From assembly GCF_003076635.1 (NCBI RefSeq), contig NZ_QDKG01000002.1, positions 556,077-620,076 of the forward strand: a stretch of 64,000 nucleotides of DNA, read 5' to 3'. The translations under genes were made by a program, and so were the position numbers. The notes beneath the pieces are model-generated. The model saw only the letters and a program-made list of their open reading frames with translations. It had not been told where the DNA came from and made no database searches. Shown here one piece after another: positions 16,379 to 25,103 of this stretch. Position 1 is the stretch's first letter, and each line of letters opens with the position of its first letter. Source of the stretch: Sphingobacterium corticibacter (GTDB taxonomy: Bacteria; Bacteroidota; Bacteroidia; Sphingobacteriales; Sphingobacteriaceae).

Positions 16379-17308
16379 TTATAATTTTGGTAAATTTTCT
16401 TCAATATCGTTTCTGATCCCTTCGTATTGTTTCGGTAATTTGAGATCTCGACCTAATTCAGCTAATGCTTCATCTTTGGTAAATCCTGGATTGTCGGTGG
16501 CTAATTCAAAAAGTACACCTCCTGGTTCGCGGAAATATAGGGAATAAAAGTAATCGCGATCGATCTTTGGCGTTATTTGTAAGCCAGCAGATAGAACTTT
16601 TTCACGAAAGTCCATCAAGATGTTATCATCTTTTACACGAAACGCAATATGATGATTCGTTCCAGCTGCACCTCGTCCGTAAGGAATCGTTTCGTCGGCA
16701 ATGATGTCCACGATATTAGCTGTTTCTATGGCATCCGTAGATAATCGGAAGCGATTTCCTGCTTGCGCTTCGGTGCGATATCCCAAAATATCTGTCAGAA
16801 CTTTGATCGTTGGATCGGCATTTTTGAGCGTCAAGGTGACGTTATGAAAACCTTTCAGACCATTTTCAGTAGAAATTTCATCTGTTTTCCAAGCGGTACG
16901 ATTATCTGCTTTTTTGGGGACAATGAATTGCAACTGCAGCCCATCTGGATCTGTGAAAGACAGTGTTTTTTCACCGAATATTTCAGTTTCCTCAAATGAT
17001 ATGTCATTAGTCGTTAATCTGTTTCTCCAAAAATCGTAAGCTTCGGGGTTGATTGCGTAACCTATATGCGTGGCTTGTCCTGATCCGTTGACACCTTTTC
17101 CGATCCCTTCCCAAGGGAAGAAAGTAAGTATGGTACCTGGCGTACCGCTTTCATTTCCGAAATAGAAATGATACGTACCTGGGTCATCAAAATTGACTGT
17201 TTTTTTTACCAAACGAACGCCCAATACGCCGGTATAAAAGTCTAAGTTCCTTTTCGCTTGATTGGCTATTGCTGTGATATGATGCAGTCCTAATATCTTA
17301 TTTTCCAT
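16379..17308 (-). CDS. VOC-superfamily ring-cleaving dioxygenase (MhqO-like)
   Basis: 309 residues, built of two vicinal-oxygen-chelate modules: about 5-135 (GLHHITAIANQAKRNLDFY, GTILTFFPWEG, LSFTDPDGLQLQFI) and about 150-290 (GFHNVTLTLKN, GTNHHIAFRVKD, SLYFREPGGVLFELATDNPG). His in LHHI, His in NHHIAF and Glu in LFELATD are the expected metal ligands. Bacillus MhqO and relatives open hydroquinone-type rings. The start has an unusual Shine-Dalgarno-like AAAGGAG (17314-17320) five bases before the ATG, rare in this genome, and a -7 promoter element at 17331-17338. It is the first gene of the operon with the GNAT and esterase genes. Confidence 0.92.
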   Translation of the reverse strand: MENKILGLHHITAIANQAKRNLDFYTGVLGVRLVKKTVNFDDPGTYHFYFGNESGTPGTILTFFPWEGIGKGVNGSGQATHIGYAINPEAYDFWRNRLTTNDISFEETEIFGEKTLSFTDPDGLQLQFIVPKKADNRTAWKTDEISTENGLKGFHNVTLTLKNADPTIKVLTDILGYRTEAQAGNRFRLSTDAIETANIVDIIADETIPYGRGAAGTNHHIAFRVKDDNILMDFREKVLSAGLQITPKIDRDYFYSLYFREPGGVLFELATDNPGFTKDEALAELGRDLKLPKQYEGIRNDIEENLPKL

Positions 17309-17330
17309 GTTTTCTCCTTTGTTGTTTATA

Positions 17331-17338
17331 CAAAGTTA
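17331..17338 (-). promoter_or_regulatory. -7 promoter element of the MhqO/MhqD-like operon
   Basis: On the minus strand this reads TAACTTTG, a perfect TAnnTTTG, 22 nt before the start codon at 17308. No clear -33 partner, which would fit an activator-dependent promoter. Confidence 0.6.
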
Positions 17339-17507
17339 TGTGATTCATCCACGCCAGAAATTGAACTGGATTAAGAAATATCCTAATATTTATGATTAAA
17401 TATTACGAAATAAAAACCAATATAGTCGAAAAAAAGTGTTTTTGAAAATGCTTTTCTAACGATTAAACCGAATTTAGAAGTAGTTAAGTCTGGCGAGCGG
17501 AAAAGTG

Positions 17508-18155
17508 TTACGGCCGCAAATGGCTAATTATAGCTTTAAACTTATTGATGTTTGCCGAATCTAGGTCATTCTCTGGATTGTCGATATACTGCTTCATCGC
17601 GTTGATGTAGCTTTTACGAAACTCGTCCGTTTCTGGGCTGAAATCATACTTTGTTTTCTCCTTCTCCACCACCTTCAGGTTGTCGTTGCTAATACGACGC
17701 TTGCCATATTCAGATTCGTCAGACATGATCACAATATTCTTTTCGTAACCCGGAATGTACCGAACGACAAATTCCTGATTCTGCGCTGGGATCAAGATGC
17801 TGTTACGGATCGGGTAAATGGAAACATTACTGGTGGAAAATTGACTTTCTACCGCTTTGCCTTCGGCCGTTTTCATTACGACGCCGTACTCCCAGATGTA
17901 TTGCTCATTCATCATCGAACTGGTTTGTTCTGCTGAGGTAATGATTGCGGTTGCGTCAGTGCCAAACTTGGCCAGAAACCACGCATTCAAGATATTCCCC
18001 GCAAAAAAGTTGGCTATTGATAGGACAAAGGTAAATGCCAAAATACTGATCTTGAATCTCCAGATCACGAGCAGCAAACCAATCAAATTAATCACTAAAA
18101 AGGCGATCACAGAATGTTGTACGAGAAAATATAATAAAGTGGACAGTACTTGCAT
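17508..18155 (-). CDS. Membrane protein of unknown function (DUF3592-like)
   Basis: 215 residues. Two hydrophobic spans near 8-32 and 35-60 are followed by a soluble domain with beta-strand character (ATAIITSAEQTS, YGVVMKTAEGKAVESQF, EFVVRYIPGYEKNIVIM). The pattern of a strand with the modified motif followed by a conserved VRYxP resembles DUF3592 domains, but I am not certain. It is divergent from the secreted-protein gene at 18210, with about 50 nt between the starts. Function unknown. Confidence 0.75.
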   Translation of the reverse strand: MQVLSTLLYFLVQHSVIAFLVINLIGLLLVIWRFKISILAFTFVLSIANFFAGNILNAWFLAKFGTDATAIITSAEQTSSMMNEQYIWEYGVVMKTAEGKAVESQFSTSNVSIYPIRNSILIPAQNQEFVVRYIPGYEKNIVIMSDESEYGKRRISNDNLKVVEKEKTKYDFSPETDEFRKSYINAMKQYIDNPENDLDSANINKFKAIISHLRP

Positions 18156-18209
18156 ACGGTAAAATAGGTATATTTAATGATATTACTTGCTTTGAAGAAT
18201 CTATTATTT

Positions 18210-18896
18210 ATGCGTCTATTATTGATTGGTTTTGCTTTTCTGTTATGTTCTGGTCAATCATTTTCACAAACAAACCGTGTGCATACAACTATCGTGAGCG
18301 TAGCAGAAACGAAATCGCTATTGAATGATTCCATCTGCCAATCGCTGGGTATTACCTATCCTATTTTTCGGGTATATAGATACACGGATGTAACGGGCAC
18401 GAATTATTCTGTCATGACAGAAAGTAATGATTTGATCACTGCCGATGGAGATACGGTGAGTACGAAAATAAAAGTGCTTCACCTGCTCGAAGAACGTGGT
18501 CAGTTACGAAGGCTGTGGGAAGTCAATGATCAAATCAAAGAGGAAGAAACCTTTATAAGAATCTGGACAAAATTTGTAGATTTCGGAGATCATGATAACG
18601 ATGGTATTATAGAGCCTATCTTGGTTTATGGAACCTCAGCACTCAATGGTTATGATGATGGTCGTATCAAGATTTTGATTTGTGGTAAAGCACAAAAGAT
18701 TGGGATCAGGCATCAAAATGGAGTACTAGACGATGAAAGGATGACAACAGTCGATGCTACCTTTTATCATTTGCCAATATCTATACAAGATGCTGTCAGA
18801 GAGAAGATCGTGTTGTTGGAAGAAAATGATTTAGCCATCTTCCCGTATGGCTGGCAAGATGCTATGAAACAAAAGAAGTTGAAGTGGAAAGAATAA
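18210..18896 (+). CDS. Secreted protein of unknown function
   Basis: 228 residues from the ATG at 18210, which gives a clean signal peptide (MRLLLIGFAFLLCSGQSFSQ); an upstream ATG at 18177 would add 11 residues. The mature part has a conserved-looking segment FVDFGDHDNDGIIEPILVYG, with an Asp-rich DHDNDG loop of calcium-binding type, then NGYDDGRIKILI and IRHQNGVLDDER. It resembles a Bacteroidota family named after a Riemerella surface-polysaccharide locus (M949_RS01915), but this is from memory and the function is not established. It is followed after 1 nt by a GNAT gene. Confidence 0.75.
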   Translation: MRLLLIGFAFLLCSGQSFSQTNRVHTTIVSVAETKSLLNDSICQSLGITYPIFRVYRYTDVTGTNYSVMTESNDLITADGDTVSTKIKVLHLLEERGQLRRLWEVNDQIKEEETFIRIWTKFVDFGDHDNDGIIEPILVYGTSALNGYDDGRIKILICGKAQKIGIRHQNGVLDDERMTTVDATFYHLPISIQDAVREKIVLLEENDLAIFPYGWQDAMKQKKLKWKE

Positions 18897-18897
18897 A

Positions 18898-19443
18898 ATG
18901 TATAGAACGATGCCTTTAGATTTACAACCAACATTAGAAAATGATTTGGTCGTATTACGACCACTGGAAGAAACAGATTTCGAGGATTTATACGCTACGG
19001 CGAGTGATCCAGCAATCTGGGCAGGGCATCCTAATAAGAACCGCTGGCAGAGAGATGTTTTTCTAAATTTCTTTGAAGGAGCGATGAAGAGTGGCAGTGC
19101 ATTTCTAATCATCGAAAAGCAAACCGGAAAGATTATCGGGAGCACGCGGTATTACGATTATGATGCTGGAAATAAAAGCATATTCGTTGGGTATACCTTT
19201 TATGCAACTGCTTATTGGGGCAAAGGAATAAATCCTGTGGTAAAAAGGATGATGCTGGATTATATATTTCCTTTCGTAGATACCGTCAGATTCCATGTGG
19301 GTGCCGATAATCTTCGTTCTCAAATCGCCGTGACAAGGCTCGGCGCAACAAAAGTAGCCGAACTGGAAATGTCGTATTATGGCGAACCTTCGCGCTTCAA
19401 TTATCTGTATGAACTGCGTAAAAGTGAGTATCTAAAGGCATAA
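18898..19443 (+). CDS. GNAT-family N-acetyltransferase (RimJ/RimL-like)
   Basis: 181 residues with the RimJ/RimL layout: an N-terminal LVVLRPLEETDFEDLYATASD, the central strand GKIIGSTRYYDYDAGNKSIF and the acetyl-CoA-binding segment YWGKGINPVVKRMMLDYIF, then VGADNLRSQIAVTRLGATKVA, the usual family ending. It begins 1 nt after the stop of the secreted protein gene, so the two are likely co-transcribed. The acceptor (small molecule or protein N-terminus) is not shown by the sequence. Confidence 0.9.
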   Translation: MYRTMPLDLQPTLENDLVVLRPLEETDFEDLYATASDPAIWAGHPNKNRWQRDVFLNFFEGAMKSGSAFLIIEKQTGKIIGSTRYYDYDAGNKSIFVGYTFYATAYWGKGINPVVKRMMLDYIFPFVDTVRFHVGADNLRSQIAVTRLGATKVAELEMSYYGEPSRFNYLYELRKSEYLKA

Positions 19444-19456
19444 CCTTGAAAGATGC

Positions 19457-20986
19457 CTAATCCTTCGGCATCACCTTGTATGTCGGGTCTTCCATGACGT
19501 TGACTTCTACAATGCCAGCCGCATTACCAAGCAAATGAGCACTATCTTCGCTAAGCGACCGTAGATGAACTTTCTTGCCGATTTTGGCGTAGCGCGCGGT
19601 AATTTTGTGCAGCGCATCTATGGCTGACATGTCTACCACGCGGCTTTCCTTGAAGTCAACCACGATACGATCAGGATCTTCATTGACGTCAAACTTTTCT
19701 AAAAATGCAGTCGTAGAACCGAAGAATAGCGGTCCGTAAATCTCGTAATGTTTTACACCTGCATCATCCACATATTTTCGTGCGCGGATACGCTTCGCAT
19801 TATCCCAAGCAAAAACTAATGCCGAGATGACCACACCAATGAGTACCGCCAAGGCTAGGTTGTGCAGTAAAACCGTGATGATAGCGACGAGTATGCCGAC
19901 AAATATGTCGGACTTCGGGAACTTGTTGATAATGCGAAAGCTGAGCCATTCGAACGTCGAAATCGCCACCATCATCATCACACCAACCAATGCCGCCATC
20001 GGAATCATTTCGATCACCGGGCTGCCCACTAGGATGACAAATAAAATAGTGATCGCCGCTATAAAAGAAGAAATATAAGTCTTCGCTCCCGCATTGATAT
20101 TGACCAAAGTTTGTGCGACCATGGCACAGCCGCCCATGCCGCCGAAAAATCCATTCACCACGTTGGCTGTTCCCTGCGCCATGGATTCCCGATTGGCTTT
20201 TCCCTTGGTGTCCGTTATCTCGTCTACCATATTCAGCGTAAGCAACGACTCGATCAATCCTACACCCGCCATCACGAGTGCATAAGGAAAGATGAGTTTT
20301 AGCGTATCTAACGTAAATGGAATCTGTGGCATATGAAAGCTAGGCAATGAACCACTAACCGAAGCAATATCAATCACTTTTTTGGTGTCGATTCCGAAAT
20401 AGGTGACTATACCGAACACCACTAATATGGCGATAAGTGATGCCGGAACAGCTTTTGTCAATTTTGGTAATCCGATTACAATCGCGATGGTCAACAAAGT
20501 CAAACCAAGCATGGTGTACAATGGTGTACCGCTCATCCATTCGCCAGAACTACCTGAAACTTTGAATTGCTCCACCTGGGATAAAAAGATAATAATGGCT
20601 AATCCATTAAGAAAGCCATACATGACCGGTTGCGGAATCAACCGTACAAATTTGCCTAATTTAAAAAGTCCGACTGCAAATTGTAATATTCCTGCCAACA
20701 CAACGGCAGCAAAGAGATATTCCACGCCGTGCGTAGATGCCAGTGCGATTAAGGTGACTACGGTGGCTCCGGCTCCGCCGGAAACCATGGCTGGCCTGCC
20801 GCCTAATAAAGCGGTGACTAATCCCATCAGGAATGCCGCATACAAACCTGTCAATGGCGAAAGGCCAGCCAAAATCGCGAATGAAAGCGATTCGGGAATC
20901 ATCGTCATGGCCACCGTGAGGCCAGCTAGGGTTTCATTTTTAAAATTGATATTCCGCAAGGAAGGGATACGCATCGTAATGGCCAT
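19457..20986 (-). CDS. SulP-family anion transporter with STAS domain
   Basis: 509 residues with about 11-12 hydrophobic spans between 15 and 395. The SulP signature regions are present (AMTMIPESLSFAILAGLSPLTGLYAA, GGRPAMVSGGAGATV, IGLIESLLTLNMVDE). A cytoplasmic STAS domain follows at about 405-505 (RIVVDFKESRVVDMSAIDAL). SulP proteins move sulfate, bicarbonate or other inorganic anions with Na+ or H+. No sulfate-assimilation or carbonic anhydrase gene is adjacent, so the anion is unknown. The start at 20986 has an alternative Met four residues on. Confidence 0.94.
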   Translation of the reverse strand: MAITMRIPSLRNINFKNETLAGLTVAMTMIPESLSFAILAGLSPLTGLYAAFLMGLVTALLGGRPAMVSGGAGATVVTLIALASTHGVEYLFAAVVLAGILQFAVGLFKLGKFVRLIPQPVMYGFLNGLAIIIFLSQVEQFKVSGSSGEWMSGTPLYTMLGLTLLTIAIVIGLPKLTKAVPASLIAILVVFGIVTYFGIDTKKVIDIASVSGSLPSFHMPQIPFTLDTLKLIFPYALVMAGVGLIESLLTLNMVDEITDTKGKANRESMAQGTANVVNGFFGGMGGCAMVAQTLVNINAGAKTYISSFIAAITILFVILVGSPVIEMIPMAALVGVMMMVAISTFEWLSFRIINKFPKSDIFVGILVAIITVLLHNLALAVLIGVVISALVFAWDNAKRIRARKYVDDAGVKHYEIYGPLFFGSTTAFLEKFDVNEDPDRIVVDFKESRVVDMSAIDALHKITARYAKIGKKVHLRSLSEDSAHLLGNAAGIVEVNVMEDPTYKVMPKD

Positions 20987-21107
20987 GAAGCTGTGCTAAT
21001 AAAAAGTGGTGATAAGGTTCTGATGCGATATTATGGCAATGAATATGCAAAATCAGCGTGGAATACCAAGTTGACTATAGTATGCTACGCTGATTTTTCC
21101 TAGTATT

Positions 21108-22139
21108 TTATTTTGATAAAGCCGCTTTCACCTTTGGAATGATCTGCGTACCGTAGATCTCGATAGACTTCATCATCTGCGCGTGATCTGGGCTGCCGAC
21201 ATCCATGTGTGCAGCAAATCGTGTCAGGCCAAAAGATTCTTGAATTTCTAAGATTTTAGCGATCATCTCATTGGCTTCGCCCACCAAAAGATGACCATGT
21301 TTGGCACGGCCAAAATCATATTGCGAGCGTTGGTACGGCGGCCAGCCACGCGATGCACCTACGCGATTCATTTGCGCTGCATAAAATGGATAATACCATT
21401 CTGCAATCGCCTTGGAGTTCTCGCCAAAGAAAGCATGCATATGTACGCCGACTTGGAAATTGGCCATATCATGGCCGCTGTCGGTATAAGCTTGTTGATA
21501 CACTTCAAACAAGGATTGGAAACTCGCATACGTGCCGCCTATAATGGCAAACATCACCGGCAAACCCAATTTTCCTGCGCGAATCACGGATTCTGTCGTG
21601 CCACCTACAGCTACCCAAATAGGCAGTTTTTTGACTGCGCGAGGGTAAATCTCCTGATTGATCAACGAAGCACGGTGCTTACCCGTCCAGTTCACCGTTT
21701 CATTATTATTAATCTGCAAGAGCAGGTTCAGCTTCTCCGTAAATAGCGAGCTGTAATCTTTCAGATCATAACCATACAATGGGAAGGATTCGATAAACGA
21801 TCCGCGTCCGGCCATCAGTTCGGCACGTCCATTGGACAATAAATCGACCGTTGCAAAATCCTGATATAATTTGACTGGATCACTGGAGCTAATGACCGAA
21901 ACAGCGCTACCTAATTTTATACGCTTGGTCACAGTAGATGCTGCTGCCAAAATAATCTCAGGTGAAGCGACTGCGTAGTCCGGTCGATGGTGTTCGCCCA
22001 TGCCGAAAAAGTCCAACCCGACTTCGTCCATCAGTTTGATCTCTTCGATAATTTCGTGTAATCGTTGTTGCGGTGCTTGTATTGCGCCCGTTTTTTGATC
22101 GATCTGTAGATCGCCAAACATGCCTATGCCTAATTCCAT
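21108..22139 (-). CDS. LLM-class flavin-dependent oxidoreductase
   Basis: 343 residues with the bacterial luciferase-like TIM-barrel: MELGIGMFGDLQ at the N-terminus, DEVGLDFFGMGEHHRPDYA near 39-57, KRIKLGSAVSVISSSDPVKLYQDFATVDLLS near 72-102, and AELMAGRGSFIESFPLYG. These regions bind reduced FMN or F420-like cofactor in the family; FMN is more likely in Bacteroidota. The physiological substrate is not predictable. It begins 25 nt after the miaE stop on the same strand and is probably co-transcribed. Confidence 0.92.
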   Translation of the reverse strand: MELGIGMFGDLQIDQKTGAIQAPQQRLHEIIEEIKLMDEVGLDFFGMGEHHRPDYAVASPEIILAAASTVTKRIKLGSAVSVISSSDPVKLYQDFATVDLLSNGRAELMAGRGSFIESFPLYGYDLKDYSSLFTEKLNLLLQINNNETVNWTGKHRASLINQEIYPRAVKKLPIWVAVGGTTESVIRAGKLGLPVMFAIIGGTYASFQSLFEVYQQAYTDSGHDMANFQVGVHMHAFFGENSKAIAEWYYPFYAAQMNRVGASRGWPPYQRSQYDFGRAKHGHLLVGEANEMIAKILEIQESFGLTRFAAHMDVGSPDHAQMMKSIEIYGTQIIPKVKAALSK

Positions 22140-22164
22140 GCGTTGTCGTATTTTTAAATGCGTA

Positions 22165-22746
22165 CTAACCGTGTATTTGCTCTTTTGTGCCGTAGCTCTG
22201 AATCAGCTCTCCTTCAAATGTAAGCCACTCTTGCCAACGTTTATCGACATCCGTGCCTTCAGTGTATTTCCGAGCGAAGTTGAGAAAAGTGGTATAATGA
22301 TTGGCTTCGGAAACCATCAGTTCATGATAAAATTTGGCCAATTTCTCGTCTTGCAGATTCTTAGACAAGACGCGGAAACGTTCGCAGCTGCGCGCTTCGA
22401 TCATGGCCGCAAAAAGCAAGCGATCAATAAAAGCTTGATTTCTGGATCCATCCTTTTTAGAAAACTTCATCAAACGACCCACATAATCATCTTTGCGCTC
22501 GCGTCCTAATGTGTAGCCCCGTTCTTTGATGATGTCGATCACCATCTGAAAGTGCTCCATCTCTTCGATTGCGATTGCGGTAAGCTCATGCACGAGGTCC
22601 TCGTATTCGCAGTTTTGCGTGATGAGTGAGATCGCATTCGAAGCTGCTTTTTGCTCACACCACGCGTGGTCTGTCAATATTTCTTCGAGATTGGACTCCG
22701 CCACGTTGGCCCAGCGTGGATCTGTCAGTAGTTTTAATCCTAACAT
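22165..22746 (-). CDS. miaE: tRNA-(ms2io6A)-hydroxylase
   Basis: 193 residues from the ATG at 22746 (MLGLKLLTDPRWANVAES), where the family begins; a longer frame to 22827 has no resemblance. It is a four-helix ferritin-like di-iron protein. Iron ligands are visible as EILTDHAWCEQKA, AIEEMEHFQMV, MIEARSCERF and MVSEANHYTTF. MiaE hydroxylates the isopentenyl group at tRNA position 37, acting after MiaA, whose gene is also in this window at 59191. A -7 promoter element (TAATTTTG on the minus strand, 22764-22771) lies just upstream. The LLM oxidoreductase gene follows after 25 nt. Confidence 0.92.
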   Translation of the reverse strand: MLGLKLLTDPRWANVAESNLEEILTDHAWCEQKAASNAISLITQNCEYEDLVHELTAIAIEEMEHFQMVIDIIKERGYTLGRERKDDYVGRLMKFSKKDGSRNQAFIDRLLFAAMIEARSCERFRVLSKNLQDEKLAKFYHELMVSEANHYTTFLNFARKYTEGTDVDKRWQEWLTFEGELIQSYGTKEQIHG

Positions 22747-22763
22747 TGCTCTGTTCGTTTGTA

Positions 22764-22771
22764 CAAAATTA
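22764..22771 (-). promoter_or_regulatory. -7 promoter element of miaE
   Basis: Reads TAATTTTG on the minus strand, matching TAnnTTTG, 17 nt before the miaE start. The -33 partner is unclear and the surrounding DNA is AT-rich. Confidence 0.4.
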
Positions 22772-22813
22772 CGAAAATTAAAAACACGCCGTTTAAATAT
22801 CCTAACTTGCGCG

Positions 22814-24055
22814 ATGCCCCGTACCAAGCTATTTGTGATTGGCCAAGTATGGCCTGAACCGACCTCTTCTGCCGCCGGCTGGCGGATGTTGCAACTATTG
22901 GAGTTATTTCTAAAACAGTACGATGAAGTGCACTTTGCTTCTGCTGCAGCGCTATCTCCGCATAGTCATCCTTTGGAGGAAATGGGAATCGCGTGTCATT
23001 CCATTTTGCTCAATGATAGCTCTTTTGATAATTTGTTGCGGGAGCTGAATCCCGATGTCGTGGTTTTTGATCGCTTTATGATCGAAGAACAATTTGGTTG
23101 GCGTGTAGCCGAGAATTGTCCACAAGCGCTTCGCATTTTAGATACAGAAGATTTGCATTTCCTGCGTTTGGCGCGTCAAGAAGCCTATCGCCAGCAGATC
23201 TCCTGGTCTGATGAGTTGTTGTATTCGCCTACGGCGATGCGCGAACTGGCGGCCATTTATCGCTGTGATCTATCGCTGATTATTTCGCGCAGCGAGTATG
23301 AGTTGTTGGTCGACCAATTCCGAGTCCACGAATCCTTATTGTATTATCTGCCTTTCTTTGCAGAAAAAACGAACGAAGCAGATAGCGCATCATTGCCAAC
23401 TTTTAAAGAACGAAAAAACCTCATTTTTATAGGTAACTTTTTGCACGAGCCCAACTGGAAGACGGTAGAAGAGCTCAAAAAGACCTATTGGCCAGAGATC
23501 CGTAAGGCATTGCCGAAGGCAGAATTACACATTTATGGAGCGTATGCTTCGCAAAAAGTAGAACAGCTTCACCGACCACAAGAAGGTTTTTTGATCAAAG
23601 GTCGCGCGGGTAATGCGCGGCAGACGATCCAATCGTATCGTTTGTTGTTGGCGCCGATTCCATTCGGTGCCGGACAGAAAGGAAAGTTCGTTGATGCCAT
23701 GATCACGGGCACGCCATCTATCACTTCGAGCGTTGGTGCAGAAGGTATGAATCCAGAAATTTGGCCCGGGGCAGTAAGGGATTCATTGGAAAATTTTGTT
23801 TCTGAAACGATGAAACTGTATAAGAATGAGGTTTATTGGTTGGAAAAGCAAGCGCTGATCCCAACGGCTTTAAGCAATCTGATGGCCGATGATCCGGCGC
23901 AAATGCTATTTATGCAACAAATTACAGACCTATCTGAAAATATTACGTTGCATCGAAATCAAAATATGATCGGTCGAATCTTGGCGCAAGAGCAGTATGC
24001 AGCCAAGAAATATATGTCGCGCTGGATAGAGGCTAAGAATATTTCTAGCAAGTAA
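22814..24055 (+). CDS. GT-B fold glycosyltransferase (GT4-like)
   Basis: 413 residues from the ATG at 22814 (MPRTKLFVIGQVWPEPTSSA); the frame is open further upstream but that part is antisense to miaE. The N-terminal half has LRELNPDVVVFDRFMIEEQFG; the C-terminal half has NLIFIGNFLHEPNWKTVEEL and the donor-site region LLLAPIPFGAGQKGKFVDAM with ITSSVGAEGM. This is the usual layout of retaining GT-B transferases that use nucleotide sugars. No other polysaccharide genes are adjacent, so the acceptor is unknown. Confidence 0.85.
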   Translation: MPRTKLFVIGQVWPEPTSSAAGWRMLQLLELFLKQYDEVHFASAAALSPHSHPLEEMGIACHSILLNDSSFDNLLRELNPDVVVFDRFMIEEQFGWRVAENCPQALRILDTEDLHFLRLARQEAYRQQISWSDELLYSPTAMRELAAIYRCDLSLIISRSEYELLVDQFRVHESLLYYLPFFAEKTNEADSASLPTFKERKNLIFIGNFLHEPNWKTVEELKKTYWPEIRKALPKAELHIYGAYASQKVEQLHRPQEGFLIKGRAGNARQTIQSYRLLLAPIPFGAGQKGKFVDAMITGTPSITSSVGAEGMNPEIWPGAVRDSLENFVSETMKLYKNEVYWLEKQALIPTALSNLMADDPAQMLFMQQITDLSENITLHRNQNMIGRILAQEQYAAKKYMSRWIEAKNISSK

Positions 24056-24094
24056 TAGTTTATCAAACCAAACGTAATTACACCTGTTTAATAG

Positions 24095-24102
24095 TATATT
24101 TG
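24095..24102 (+). promoter_or_regulatory. -7 promoter element of the DUF4293-like gene
   Basis: TATATTTG, a perfect TAnnTTTG, 30 nt before the ATG at 24133. No clear -33 partner. Confidence 0.55.
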
Positions 24103-24132
24103 TCCGCATAGTAATAAAATGTTCGCGCTATT

Positions 24133-24606
24133 ATGATACAACGTATTCAATCCGTTTGGCTTTTGCTTTCAGGTTTAGTATTGACGACTCTATTTTTGTT
24201 TCCGTATGTGAATTATATTGACCTCGTGGGGTTAGGTAAGCAAATTTATGTTTCTGGAATCTACACCTCGGTCAATAACGAGGCCGTCAAGCAAGAGAGT
24301 TTTATCCTGCAAAGTATTGTCGCAGTGTTTATTGCCGTGATGCCTATTGTACTGATATTCCTCTTCAAGGATAGGAAGCGTCAGGTCAGATTCATTTACC
24401 TGCAATTGGTGCTGATCGTATTGTTCGCAGTATGGATGTATGTAAGTGCCAATAATGTGTTGTCTGCCAACAATCAGTACCTAAGTGCGAACAATATTGG
24501 AATCGGCTTCTTCCTTTTGCCAGTATCCATCATTTTTCTATCGATGGCTTTGGGAGCTATCCGTAATGATGAGAAGTTGATCAAATCAGCAGATCGCCTT
24601 CGGTAA
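24133..24606 (+). CDS. DUF4293-family membrane protein
   Basis: 157 residues with four predicted membrane spans: about 9-28, 60-80, 88-106 and 123-142. It begins MIQRIQSVWLLLSGLVLTTL, the typical opening of DUF4293, a family restricted to Bacteroidota as far as I know. A conserved basic loop, FKDRKRQVR, separates spans 2 and 3. Its function is unknown. It has its own promoter and is followed after 32 nt by a small secreted protein gene on the same strand. Confidence 0.85.
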   Translation: MIQRIQSVWLLLSGLVLTTLFLFPYVNYIDLVGLGKQIYVSGIYTSVNNEAVKQESFILQSIVAVFIAVMPIVLIFLFKDRKRQVRFIYLQLVLIVLFAVWMYVSANNVLSANNQYLSANNIGIGFFLLPVSIIFLSMALGAIRNDEKLIKSADRLR

Positions 24607-24638
24607 TCCCCTTTTAATAATTTTTCAGTACGCTACCT

Positions 24639-25085
24639 ATGTTTAAGAAAATAGTTGTTTTTCTAGTTTTCAGTCTACCCCTTTTTCTCGCAGCACAAGA
24701 AGATACTACAGTCTTGTTGTTAGATGATTTGCAGTTTGATGTGCGTTCTGTCAAGATGAACAAGGATACCGCCGTTGTTGATCTGTTTGTGATCTCTTCA
24801 CTACGTCAGCAGCGAGAATTCAAAATGAATACCTATGCTTCTACGCTTGTAGATAAAAAAGATAATGATATCCTGTATACGCAGATACAGATGGGGCGAG
24901 TACGCATTCATATCGATGATCGACAAAATTACCTGAACCATATCTTATCAATGGATGTACCTGTCTCTTTGCAATTCAAGGTGGCGGGGTGGAAAAAAGA
25001 AAACGGCCTTCCGCAGGGCGTTAAGATTGTTTTTGAAGATAGTAGGGAACCTGGTCGCTTTAGGCAAATCACGGTTCGACTATAG
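24639..25085 (+). CDS. Small secreted protein of unknown function
   Basis: 148 residues with a signal peptide (MFKKIVVFLVFSLPLFLAAQ). The mature 128 residues are beta-rich with alternating hydrophobic residues (TAVVDLFVISSLRQQREF, VPVSLQFKVAGW, GVKIVFEDSREPGRF). This suggests a single immunoglobulin-like or transthyretin-like domain in the periplasm. No catalytic motif, Cys pair or lipid attachment site is seen. It is co-directional with and close to the DUF4293-like gene. I do not recognise the family. Confidence 0.75.
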   Translation: MFKKIVVFLVFSLPLFLAAQEDTTVLLLDDLQFDVRSVKMNKDTAVVDLFVISSLRQQREFKMNTYASTLVDKKDNDILYTQIQMGRVRIHIDDRQNYLNHILSMDVPVSLQFKVAGWKKENGLPQGVKIVFEDSREPGRFRQITVRL

Positions 25086-25103
25086 ATATTGCTGAAATCG
25101 CGA

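Noticed and set aside
19452..19472. GATGCC/GGCATC inverted repeat as a terminator
   Set aside because: Only 6 bp with no T-run, and it lies within the end of the SulP coding sequence.
20403..20999. 198-codon plus-strand frame
   Set aside because: Antisense to the SulP transporter; its composition follows from the transporter codons.
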